Source of the DNA: Pseudomonadota bacterium
GTDB lineage: Bacteria; Pseudomonadota; Alphaproteobacteria; Rhizobiales; Rhizobiaceae
Direction: 5' to 3'
Length of the DNA: 64,000 nucleotides
NCBI GenBank assembly: GCA_023451735.1
Contig: JAEXYH010000015.1
Span: forward strand, 71,784 to 135,783
In this document: one piece after another, positions 16,662 to 24,314 of the stretch
How the letters are laid out: each line of letters starts with the position of its first letter
Numbering within the stretch: the first letter of the stretch is position 1
The notes under the pieces: generated by a model
What the model was told of the DNA's origin: nothing
The model's input: only the letters and a program-made list of their open reading frames with translations
Databases searched by the model: none
Translations under genes and position numbers: made by a program

Positions 16662-16676
16662 GTTCTTGATTTGTTC
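16662..16676. promoter_or_regulatory. LexA (SOS) box upstream of imuA copy 2
   Basis: GTTC-TTGATTT-GTTC, an exact GTTC-N7-GTTC match, 26 bp from the imuA start. It is in the equivalent position to the box at 1338-1352. Confidence 0.87.
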
Positions 16677-16903
16677 TAATGCGTTGGAGGAGTCAATGCC
16701 CTCTTCGCGCTGTCTGGTTGAGTCCAAGCGGTATGATCAGACGAACCGTTTGAGATGCCATGAGATTCCGTTCGAACATTATTTCGGTGCAACACGGTTT
16801 CTCGTATGGGGGCCGTTATACGGTTTGCGATGTCGGCTCCAATGGCTAGGGCTTTGCCCGGCGAAGCGCATATACATTGCTGTTCAACTGAAGTGGGATA
16901 CTG

Positions 16904-17452
16904 GTGCCGATACGTTTCCTAGACGCGCTGCAGAATTACAAAGCAAATCCTGACCCGCTCGCAGCGCTGGCCAATACTGTCGCACTCGTTATCGCGGGCA
17001 ACCAGCCGTTCTATCCATTGTATCTGCACGCCATTGTCGGCCATTCCGCTTGGCCAGCGTGGATCACGCTCATTACCATGCCCGTATTCGCGATCGTACC
17101 CGCACTCTCCCGGCGCAATTCGCTGATGGGCCGCGCCCTGCTCCCGACCATAGGGACATTGAACGGCGTACTTGCCGTCAAACTGATCGGAACTGAAACC
17201 GGCGTCGAACTCTTCCTGTTGCCCTGCATCTTGCTGGCAGCGCTGCTGTTTAGGCCTGGCGAACGACACGTGATGCTTGCCGTATTGGCACTGCCGTTCG
17301 CCGCGTACTTGCTGCTTGATCCGGCCGTGACACCTCCGCTCGCGACTTTCAGCCCGGACGAATATCGGTCCATAATCTCGATGCACGGCTTCAGCGTGGC
17401 CTGCTTGTTCGCTCTGATTGGCTTCAGCATCCAATCTGGCAAAAGTGCCTGA
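16904..17452 (+). CDS. Multi-pass membrane protein of unknown function
   Basis: 182 residues starting at GTG (MPIRFLDALQNYKANPD) with about five hydrophobic helices, for example PAWITLITMPVFAIVPAL, VELFLLPCILLAALLF and FSVACLFALIGFSI. No family recognised. It occupies the place taken by SRAP in copy 1, immediately before dinB (20 bp gap), so it is probably co-transcribed with dinB. The promoter may lie in 16680-16903, and the imuA LexA box is 227 bp away. Confidence 0.65.
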   Translation: MPIRFLDALQNYKANPDPLAALANTVALVIAGNQPFYPLYLHAIVGHSAWPAWITLITMPVFAIVPALSRRNSLMGRALLPTIGTLNGVLAVKLIGTETGVELFLLPCILLAALLFRPGERHVMLAVLALPFAAYLLLDPAVTPPLATFSPDEYRSIISMHGFSVACLFALIGFSIQSGKSA

Positions 17453-17472
17453 CTAAATCGAGTTCAGTCGGA

Positions 17473-18576
17473 ATGCCTGAAACCGATGACCATGATCAAC
17501 GAATTGCGGCTCGCCCCCGCAAGATCATCCATGTCGATATGGACGCCTTCTACGCGTCCGTCGAGCAACGAGACAATCCAGAGCTTCGCGGCAAACCGGT
17601 CGCGGTCGGAGGTTCGCGTGAGCGCGGGGTCGTGGCCGCCGCAAGCTACGAGGCCCGCAAGTTCGGCGTTCGCTCGGCGATGCCGTCGGTCACCGCGAGG
17701 CGTCAGTGCCCGGACCTGATCTTCGTGAAACCGCGTTTCGAGGTTTACAAAGCGATCAGCCAGCAAATACGCGAGATTTTCGCCGAGCATACACCCGCCA
17801 TCGAACCGCTATCACTGGACGAAGCGTATCTGGACGTGACGGAAAACCTGCAAGGCATTCCGCTGGCGCGCGACATTGCCCTCAAAATCCGTGCGGAGAT
17901 CAAGCGACAGACTGGTCTCAACGCTTCGGCGGGGATTTCCTACAACAAGTTCCTCGCCAAGCTCGCCTCAGATTACCGCAAGCCGAACGGCCAATACGTC
18001 ATCTCTCCAGAGATGGGTCCGGCTTTTGTCGAGAACTTGTCCGTCGGCAAATTCCACGGCATCGGTCCCGCGACCGCGACGAAGTTCAACGCGCTCGGCA
18101 TCCGGACCGGGCTCGACATCCGCAATCAGACGCTGGCTTTCCTTGAAGCGCACTTTGGAAAGTCCGGCACTTATTATTACTGGATCTCGCGAGGCATCGA
18201 CGAACGGCCCGTCCGCGCGAACCGGATTCGCAAGTCGGTCGGTGCCGAAAACACCTTCTTCGAGGACCTGACGGAGCTCGATGCCATGGTGGAGGCTTTG
18301 CAGCCTTTGATCGACAAAGTCTGGCGGCACTGCGAGACGACCGGCAATCGCGGGCGGACCGTGACACTCAAGGTGAAATTCGCCGATTTCGAAATCATGT
18401 CGCGGAGCAGATCCGTGGCGGCCCCCGTGGGAAGGCGTGAGGATCTTGAGCGGCTTTGCGTCGGCTTGCTCGAAGCCGCCATGCCGCTGCCCAAGGCCGT
18501 GCGACTCTTTGGTGTTTCGCTATCCTCGCTCCAGGCGGGGGCCGAAGCCGAGGATCAATTCGATCTTCCGATCTAA
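17473..18576 (+). CDS. dinB: DNA polymerase IV, DinB (copy 2)
   Basis: 367 residues. Catalytic motifs VDMDAFYASVEQRDN and SLDEAYLDVTEN are intact, followed by HGIGPATATKFNALGI and the little-finger domain. It differs from copy 1 mainly at the two ends and scattered positions in between. Translesion polymerase of the Y family. It follows the membrane-protein gene by 20 bp. With copy 1 it shows that the imuA/dinB locus exists twice in the genome. Confidence 0.95.
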   Translation: MPETDDHDQRIAARPRKIIHVDMDAFYASVEQRDNPELRGKPVAVGGSRERGVVAAASYEARKFGVRSAMPSVTARRQCPDLIFVKPRFEVYKAISQQIREIFAEHTPAIEPLSLDEAYLDVTENLQGIPLARDIALKIRAEIKRQTGLNASAGISYNKFLAKLASDYRKPNGQYVISPEMGPAFVENLSVGKFHGIGPATATKFNALGIRTGLDIRNQTLAFLEAHFGKSGTYYYWISRGIDERPVRANRIRKSVGAENTFFEDLTELDAMVEALQPLIDKVWRHCETTGNRGRTVTLKVKFADFEIMSRSRSVAAPVGRREDLERLCVGLLEAAMPLPKAVRLFGVSLSSLQAGAEAEDQFDLPI

Positions 18577-18887
18577 ACCCGGAACTAAGCGACTTTCCGT
18601 TTGCGTGGCGCTGTCACAGACTTTGCTTTCGTTGTCTCCTGCTTGGCTTCGCCGTAGCAATCCTGGCCAACGATAATTCCATGTCCTTTGCTCCGCCGTG
18701 CTGACCATGTGCGCTAGTGTCACATGAGACCCGCTTACCAATTTGCCAATAGAACCTTCTCCCATTACCGCCCTGCCTACGCGTGTGAGTTCGCTTATTG
18801 GCGATGCGCTATTTCGGTAACAGTAGGTGACATACGGGTCACCTATGGTCCCTCAAGCCATAATGGCTTTGGAATTAGGGGACTGTA
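18577..18887. other. Intergenic region upstream of the outer membrane protein gene
   Basis: 311 bp with no convincing gene. Presumably holds the promoter and 5' untranslated region of the outer membrane protein gene; GGGGA lies at a suitable distance before its ATG. Confidence 0.5.
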
Positions 18888-19712
18888 ATGAAGAAAATTC
18901 TGCTAGGTTCAGTTGCTGCAATGGCGCTTGCCGGTCCGGCTTTTGCGGCCGACATGGCGCCGCGCATGTATACGAAAGCCGCACCGGTCGTTGCGCCGAT
19001 TTACAACTGGTCAGGCTTCTACGCCGGCCTTCACGCGGGCTACACCTTCGGCGACCGTACCGGTGTTGAGACGACTGGCATTCTTGCCGGCAACATCGCC
19101 AACGTAGCCGCCGGAGCTCGTGCGCCCTTTGTCGGCGTCAATCGCGATGGATTTATCGGCGGCGGTCAGATGGGCTGGAACTGGCAGTCAAACAGCCCTT
19201 GGGTTTGGGGCTTTGAAACTGACATCTCCTACACCGACATCAACTCCACCACGAACTTTGTGACGATCCTGCCGCCTGCTCTTGGTGGTGCAGCTCCGGC
19301 CGGCTCGCCGCTGAACAACTCGCTATCATCCCGTATGGATTACTTTGGCACGGTGCGTGGCCGCTTGGGCTATTCCTGGGATCGTACCCTCGTCTACGCG
19401 ACCGGCGGCTTCGCATATGGCCGGGTCGAGAATGCTGCAGTCTTCAACAATGCAGCGAACGTCCCGCAGTTCGCTGGCTTTAGCCGCGACACCCGCACCG
19501 GCTACACTGTCGGCGGCGGCATCGAGCACGCATGGATGGGCAATTGGACCGTCAAAGCTGAGTATCTTTACTACGACCTCGGCCGCAATGACGTTACCGT
19601 TCCCGTCCTGCCTGGCGTGGCTGGCGCGGGCGGTTACGTTTCCAGCTTCAGAAACGATGGCCACATCGTTCGTGCTGGCTTGAACTACAAGTTCGGCGGC
19701 ATGGGCTGGTAG
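18888..19712 (+). CDS. Omp25/Omp31-like outer membrane beta-barrel protein
   Basis: 274 residues: signal peptide MKKILLGSVAAMALAGPAFA, a short linker, then NWSGFYAGLHAGYTFGD, the typical opening of the rhizobial Omp25/31 family. Eight alternating strands follow (IGGGQMGWNWQ, GFETDISYTD, GTVRGRLGYSWDRTLVYATGGFAYG, KAEYLYYDLG) and end in VRAGLNYKFGGMGW. Abundant structural protein of the outer membrane, implicated in integrity and adhesion. Monocistronic, with a strong terminator 25 bp after the stop. Confidence 0.92.
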   Translation: MKKILLGSVAAMALAGPAFAADMAPRMYTKAAPVVAPIYNWSGFYAGLHAGYTFGDRTGVETTGILAGNIANVAAGARAPFVGVNRDGFIGGGQMGWNWQSNSPWVWGFETDISYTDINSTTNFVTILPPALGGAAPAGSPLNNSLSSRMDYFGTVRGRLGYSWDRTLVYATGGFAYGRVENAAVFNNAANVPQFAGFSRDTRTGYTVGGGIEHAWMGNWTVKAEYLYYDLGRNDVTVPVLPGVAGAGGYVSSFRNDGHIVRAGLNYKFGGMGW

Positions 19713-19736
19713 AGTTAGGTCACGGTAGCAACGACG

Positions 19737-19767
19737 GAGCCCGGCCCTACGGCCGGGCTCTTGCTTC
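19737..19767 (+). terminator. Hairpin terminator after the outer membrane protein gene
   Basis: Perfect 10-bp stem GAGCCCGGCC / GGCCGGGCTC with loop CTAC, followed by a short T-containing tail. Confidence 0.78.
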
Positions 19768-20070
19768 AGACTAGCGCCGACGTAGCCGGGCGAACGCCCT
19801 CGGCGGGAACGAGCCCGCCATTCCGACAGAACGTCACCTTCAGCAAAAGTTCACTAATCGACGCCGATCGGCTTAGATGCCTAGAGCGTCGGAGCTGAAG
19901 CGGCACCTGCATTAGTGAACCTGACTGGAGCTCACCTAAGCCCTTTGCAGCGGATTCTCAAAATTTGGATGCGATGCGTACGGAACCGAACAGACCGGGC
20001 GGGTCAATTGACCCAAACTGTTGACCAGTTCGGACGATGATTGCAAAGCAGTTGCGTGAGGGTGAGCAGG
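19768..20070. other. Intergenic region, nothing recognised
   Basis: About 300 bp without a convincing gene or known element. Confidence 0.45.
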
Positions 20071-20382
20071 ATGGGGCAGTATCTGGAAGAGCGCATCATA
20101 TTCGCAGAGCGATTTCAGGCTCGTACGTTTGACTTCCGCGGCAGAGTGTCATTCGCCCGATATGACGAATGCGAATTTGTGAAATGCACAATCCTGATCG
20201 ACGACGAGACTGAGAATCTTGCTTTCACCCACTGCTCGTTCGAAGACTGCAACATCTCCGAGCTCCGTCCGAATGAAGATAAGGCCTTATTGGCCAATGA
20301 AAACGTCTTTAAGCTCCCGATCGCAGACCGCAAAGCCGACCTCGACAGACGCCTGACAATGGCTTTGTCCGCAAAAACTTAG
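20071..20382 (+). CDS. Conserved-looking hypothetical protein with short repeat-like segments
   Basis: 103 residues starting MGQYLEERIIFAERF after an AGCAGG ribosome site. The middle (VSFARYDECEFVKCTILIDD and LAFTHCSFEDCNIS) has a spaced aromatic-Cys pattern similar to pentapeptide-repeat proteins, but too short for a confident call. No operon partner. Confidence 0.6.
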   Translation: MGQYLEERIIFAERFQARTFDFRGRVSFARYDECEFVKCTILIDDETENLAFTHCSFEDCNISELRPNEDKALLANENVFKLPIADRKADLDRRLTMALSAKT

Positions 20383-20605
20383 TCGAGCTTGAAGCCAGAT
20401 TATGTGACCTGCGCTCCCACATGTTTTCAGAACCACTGAACCTTTTGAATGGTTGAGCGTCCTCATCAACGTGGGTGGTCCCCCAAGCGCCCACGCCCCA
20501 ACCAGAGAGCCCCGTTTCCCCCGGCGGGGCATTCGTTTGCCTGCACTGCCTTATCACTGCCAGCGACGGACACCGCAGTATCGCAAGATTTCCAGATACC
20601 GACCT

Positions 20606-20630
20606 GGAACGAAATTCGCACTACCGAGTT
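20606..20630 (+). promoter_or_regulatory. Weak EcfG-type promoter upstream of the glgA-like gene
   Basis: GGAAC-N16-AGTT, one mismatch in the -10 element, 74 bp before the glycosyltransferase start. The region 20383-20704 otherwise holds no convincing gene. Confidence 0.38.
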
Positions 20631-20704
20631 TCTGCGGTGCCGCGCCTTGCTCCTAGGCGTTTGGGGGCTTCAATGAACATCACTACTGCGACGGATCACT
20701 CACG

Positions 20705-22114
20705 ATGAGGATCCTCTTCGCGACTCCGGAAACGTCCGACTTCGTGCAGGTCGGCGGTCTAGCCGCCGTGTCCGCGGCCTTGCCGCGCGCTCTTCTACCT
20801 CTCGCCGATATCCGAATCATCGTGCCCGGCTACGCTCAGGTATTGCAGAGCATCTCTGACCTGATGGTCGTCGGGCGCTCGCCAGCCCATGCCGGCCTCC
20901 CCGCGTTCAAGGTCGGACAGGGCCGCGCTCCTGACGGTATGCCTTATTACGTGGTGATGTGCCCGGAACTGTTCGAACGTCCCGGCTCGCCCTATGGTGA
21001 CCAACGGGGCATTGACTGGCAGGACAACGACGTCCGCTTCGCAACATTTTCCTATGCCGCGGCTCAGGTTGCTCTGGGCGCGATCGATAAAGAATGGTCG
21101 GCGGACCTCGTGCATGCCAATGACTGGCAGTCCGCGCTGATCCCCGCTTATCTGGAATGGTCGCAACGACCGCTACCCAGCGTGTTCACGATTCACAACC
21201 TGGCGTATCAGGGCGTGTTCTCCCGCGATGCCCTTCCCCGGCTGGGGATTCCCTCTGAGGCCTTCCACATTGACGGCGTAGAATACTATGACCGCGTTTC
21301 CTTTATGAAGGCCGGTCTTGTGTATTCTTCGCACCTCACAACGGTAAGCCAGACCTACGCTGCCGAAATCACGACCGCCGAGTTCGGCTGCGGCCTAGAA
21401 GGCGTGCTTCGCAAGCGCGCCGACCGCAACGAACTGTCCGGTATTTTGAACGGCATCGATGAGAGCTGGGACCCGAGGTCATGCACCTCATTAACCCGAA
21501 ACTTCGACGCCGGTGACTGGCGCAAGCGCTCCCAGAACGCACGGGAGATCCGGCGTCAATTCGGACTGGCCGTTTCTCGCGGTCCGCTGTTTGCTCTGGT
21601 CGCTCGTTTGGTCCACCAAAAAGGTGTCGATCTCGTCATTCAAAATGCCAAAGCCATCGTCGATGCAGGCGGCCAGATCATTGTGACCGGTAAAGGCGAA
21701 GAGCGCTTCGAGCAGGCATTGCGGCAGGTCCAAATCGATCATCCGGGCGCCGTTGCAGTGAAGATCGGCTTTGAGGATGAAGAAGCCCGGCGCATATTCG
21801 CCGGAAGCGACTTCACGCTCATGCCGTCACGGTTCGAACCTTGCGGCCTCAGCCAGATGTACGCCCAGCGTTTCGGCTCTCTGCCGATTGGCCACCGCAC
21901 AGGCGGCCTGGCCGAAACCATCCTTGATGGCCAGACCGGATTTCTCTTCGACCGACCATCTTCCGATGGACTGCTCGGCAGCCTCTGCCGCGCTTTCTCG
22001 ACCTTTGGTGCGCGCGATCGACTGGATCGGATGCGCCGGGCAGCCATGGGCCAGGCCTTCAGCTGGTCGAGCTCGGCGAAGGCCTATGCTTCGCTTTATC
22101 AATCCGCCATTTAG
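20705..22114 (+). CDS. glgA: GlgA-like glycosyltransferase family 5 (starch/glycogen synthase type)
   Basis: 469 residues with a GT5 GT-B fold: an N-terminal Rossmann domain with HANDWQSALIPAYL and FTIHNLAYQGVF, and a C-terminal domain with GILNGIDESWDP, LVARLVHQKGVDL and SRFEPCGLSQMYAQRFGSLP. GlgA extends alpha-1,4-glucan from ADP-glucose. The conserved N-terminal KTGGLADV motif, whose Lys binds ADP-glucose, is QVGGLAAV here (Gln15). Activity or donor may therefore differ. The gene is alone, without glgBCX, and is followed after 116 bp by a YetF-like gene. Confidence 0.87.
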   Translation: MRILFATPETSDFVQVGGLAAVSAALPRALLPLADIRIIVPGYAQVLQSISDLMVVGRSPAHAGLPAFKVGQGRAPDGMPYYVVMCPELFERPGSPYGDQRGIDWQDNDVRFATFSYAAAQVALGAIDKEWSADLVHANDWQSALIPAYLEWSQRPLPSVFTIHNLAYQGVFSRDALPRLGIPSEAFHIDGVEYYDRVSFMKAGLVYSSHLTTVSQTYAAEITTAEFGCGLEGVLRKRADRNELSGILNGIDESWDPRSCTSLTRNFDAGDWRKRSQNAREIRRQFGLAVSRGPLFALVARLVHQKGVDLVIQNAKAIVDAGGQIIVTGKGEERFEQALRQVQIDHPGAVAVKIGFEDEEARRIFAGSDFTLMPSRFEPCGLSQMYAQRFGSLPIGHRTGGLAETILDGQTGFLFDRPSSDGLLGSLCRAFSTFGARDRLDRMRRAAMGQAFSWSSSAKAYASLYQSAI

Positions 22115-22230
22115 CAACGGATGAGCGGGTCGGCTCGGCCACGATGTGACGTTGTTTGGGGGTGGAAAAGCGATCACGAGCGTAGAGGTCGTGATGACAT
22201 CGCCGGCACGCCTCCGGGAAGGATGCTCAC

Positions 22231-22761
22231 TTGATCGATTGGCAAGCCATCTTCGTGCCCCAGAACTCCTTGCACGAGGTCATTCTACGCGGCACGCTCA
22301 TCTACTTCCTGTTGTTCTTCGTGCTTCGTTTCTTCCTGAACAGGCAAGCCGGGGCGATCGGTATACCCGATATTCTCGTGGTTGTTCTCGTCGTGGAATC
22401 GACGACCGATGCGTTGGGTGAAAACAAATCCGTCACCGAGGCAGCTTTCCTCATCTTGACGGTGATGTTTTGGAGCTACGGGCTGCAATGGCTCGCATAC
22501 CGCTTTCCCCGCCTTGAAGTCCTGCTGACATCGTCGAAAGTCAAATTGATCGAAAACGGCAGGATGCTGCGCAAAAACATGCGAAGAGAGCTGGTTACCG
22601 AAGAGGAGCTTCGCGCCCTGCTACGCACTCAGGGTGTGGATAAACTCGACGAAGTCAAGCTGGCCTGCCTGGAAAGCAGCGGCGATATCAGCGTGGTGAC
22701 CTACGCGTCCGACGCTTCTCAGAACGGCCATTCCAATAAAGCGAAAGAGGCCGGCCTTTAG
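22231..22761 (+). CDS. YetF-like (DUF421) membrane protein
   Basis: 176 residues. Three TM helices lie in the first 90 residues (YFLLFFVLRFFLNRQAG, IPDILVVVLVVESTTDALG, ILTVMFWSYGLQWLA), then the cytosolic YetF domain (SSKVKLIENGRMLRKNM, MRRELVTEEELRALLRTQGV, LACLESSGDISVV). Start is TTG at 22231 with GGAAGGA upstream; no in-frame ATG fits. YetF proteins are uncharacterised stress or sporulation-associated membrane proteins. Confidence 0.87.
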   Translation: MIDWQAIFVPQNSLHEVILRGTLIYFLLFFVLRFFLNRQAGAIGIPDILVVVLVVESTTDALGENKSVTEAAFLILTVMFWSYGLQWLAYRFPRLEVLLTSSKVKLIENGRMLRKNMRRELVTEEELRALLRTQGVDKLDEVKLACLESSGDISVVTYASDASQNGHSNKAKEAGL

Positions 22762-22777
22762 CCAGTACCGACTTCAG

Positions 22778-23482
22778 CTAGTCATCATTGAACTTTGCCT
22801 GAAACAATCGGTCGTAGTGCGACGCAATCTCTATATGGCATCCACACGACAGCTCATGGACCTTATTGCCGTCTACAATTGAGATATCGCCGCGACGATA
22901 GTCGATGGCACCTACTCTCTGCAGCAGAAGGGCGGCATCGGTCACGGTTGTCCGTCGGACGCCGAGCATCTGAGCAAGCGCATTCTGTGTGAGACTTATC
23001 TCATTCCCAACATATCTGCGCACGCGCAAAAGCCATGCGCTGAGGCGTTCCGGAGCTTCATACAACGCGCTGCACGCGGCAGTTTGTTGGACCTGGGCGA
23101 GGAAGAACTGATCGTAGGCCAAAGCCCGTTTCCGGAATTCGGGAATCTGTAAAAGCAGGTCTCTCAAGCGAGACATGGATAGTGCGAAGGCCACACCACC
23201 AGCCATCACGCTTACCCCGTAGAGGCACACACGGTCATCAAGTGACATGCCTGTACCCAACACGCCGTCGGATCCGATCAGGCCCGTGCAAAACGTCACT
23301 CCACCGTTTATTTCCAGATCCACAGACAACACGCAATCAATCGGGAAGTAAGCTATTTCGAGCTTGGAATGAGGTCGTGCCAAAGCCGCTCCTCGCTCCA
23401 GTCTCACGACCGTTAGATGCTGCTCGATCGAACGACGCGCCTTTGTGGGCAAAGCCGACAGAAATTCGCTACCTGAGGCCAT
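22778..23482 (-). CDS. Crp/Fnr-family transcriptional regulator
   Basis: 234 residues: an N-terminal cyclic-nucleotide-binding-like domain (HLTVVRLERGAALARP, YFPIDCVLSVDL), a dimerisation helix, and a C-terminal winged HTH (ISLTQNALAQMLGVRRTTVTDAALLLQ). The HTH reads like the FixK/Crp group, but no cysteine cluster for an Fe-S centre is present at the N-terminus. Common in rhizobia as stress regulators. Convergent with the YetF-like gene, 16 bp apart. Confidence 0.87.
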   Translation of the reverse strand: MASGSEFLSALPTKARRSIEQHLTVVRLERGAALARPHSKLEIAYFPIDCVLSVDLEINGGVTFCTGLIGSDGVLGTGMSLDDRVCLYGVSVMAGGVAFALSMSRLRDLLLQIPEFRKRALAYDQFFLAQVQQTAACSALYEAPERLSAWLLRVRRYVGNEISLTQNALAQMLGVRRTTVTDAALLLQRVGAIDYRRGDISIVDGNKVHELSCGCHIEIASHYDRLFQAKFNDD

Positions 23483-23558
23483 CCGTCACCCTTGTTGCTC
23501 TACCAGCAACGCGATGATCGATGCATAGGTCCCGGTTATGCCATGTAGAGGTGGTGAA

Positions 23559-23780
23559 TCACTTTAGTTTCCGGCGACGGAGAAACTTGTCTGCCTCGAC
23601 GGCGCCTTCCTCGGTGAGGCCGAACGTCAGTGCTGATCCCTGCCGTGCGAGCTTTGCCCACCCAAGATCTTCGAGACGCCGATGCGATCGCATGTCGAGG
23701 TCATCACGTATGGAAATCATCCCCCCAGCAAGGGCGACGGCGAGCAAAAGCTGGATATCTTCTTCTTCTGGACGAGGCAT
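23559..23780 (-). CDS. Small hypothetical protein, winged-helix-like
   Basis: 73 residues, MPRPEEEDIQLLLAVALAGG then DMRSHRRLEDLGWAKLARQG and FGLTEEGAVEADKFL. The order helix, LxxLGWxxL, LTxEG resembles small winged-helix proteins that predict a beta wing ending LTxxG. No function can be assigned. Confidence 0.6.
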   Translation of the reverse strand: MPRPEEEDIQLLLAVALAGGMISIRDDLDMRSHRRLEDLGWAKLARQGSALTFGLTEEGAVEADKFLRRRKLK

Positions 23781-23949
23781 CTGTAGGGGAAATTGAGACT
23801 CAGAATTGCAGTCTCTGACTCAATAAATCAAAGCAAAACGCGCCGTCGGTCCGATACCCGACAATGTGAGAGAATCTGGGCGAGCACTTTGCGGTGGGGT
23901 CAGCGCATTGCGAAAGACGCTTCTTGAGGCCTGCGGAGAAATCGCATGT

Positions 23950-24129
23950 TCAGATCGTGGCGGTCTCATCGCCAACAAGCGACTCGCCGTTGTCGGCGGC
24001 AGCCTCCGTGTCCCGCAGAAGCCGAACGAGATCGGACAAATCCGACCGATCGATCAGGGCAGCAAGCGCGGCTTGCGGCTCCCCTGCGACTGGCGACGAA
24101 CTAAACTTCTCGAAAATCCAATCAAGCAT
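23950..24129 (-). CDS. Small hypothetical protein
   Basis: 59 residues, MLDWIFEKFSSSPVAGEPQA followed by LIDRSDLSDLVRLLRDTEA, all helical and acidic. Start at the internal ATG 24129 is favoured because sequence upstream looks non-coding. No family recognised. Confidence 0.45.
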   Translation of the reverse strand: MLDWIFEKFSSSPVAGEPQAALAALIDRSDLSDLVRLLRDTEAAADNGESLVGDETATI

Positions 24130-24314
24130 CGTGTCCACCCTGCGGGGATATAAGCGCAACGGGACGAAACGTTCCGAACATAGGTCGCCATATCGGGTGA
24201 TCCGATCCACGCCGTGATCCGTCGGCCGACTGCCCTTGATGCGCACCCACGCCTATGCGGCGCAGGACAATTCCTAACGTCGTGAAAGTCGCTGGGCTTT
24301 CTGCCGATGCGCCT

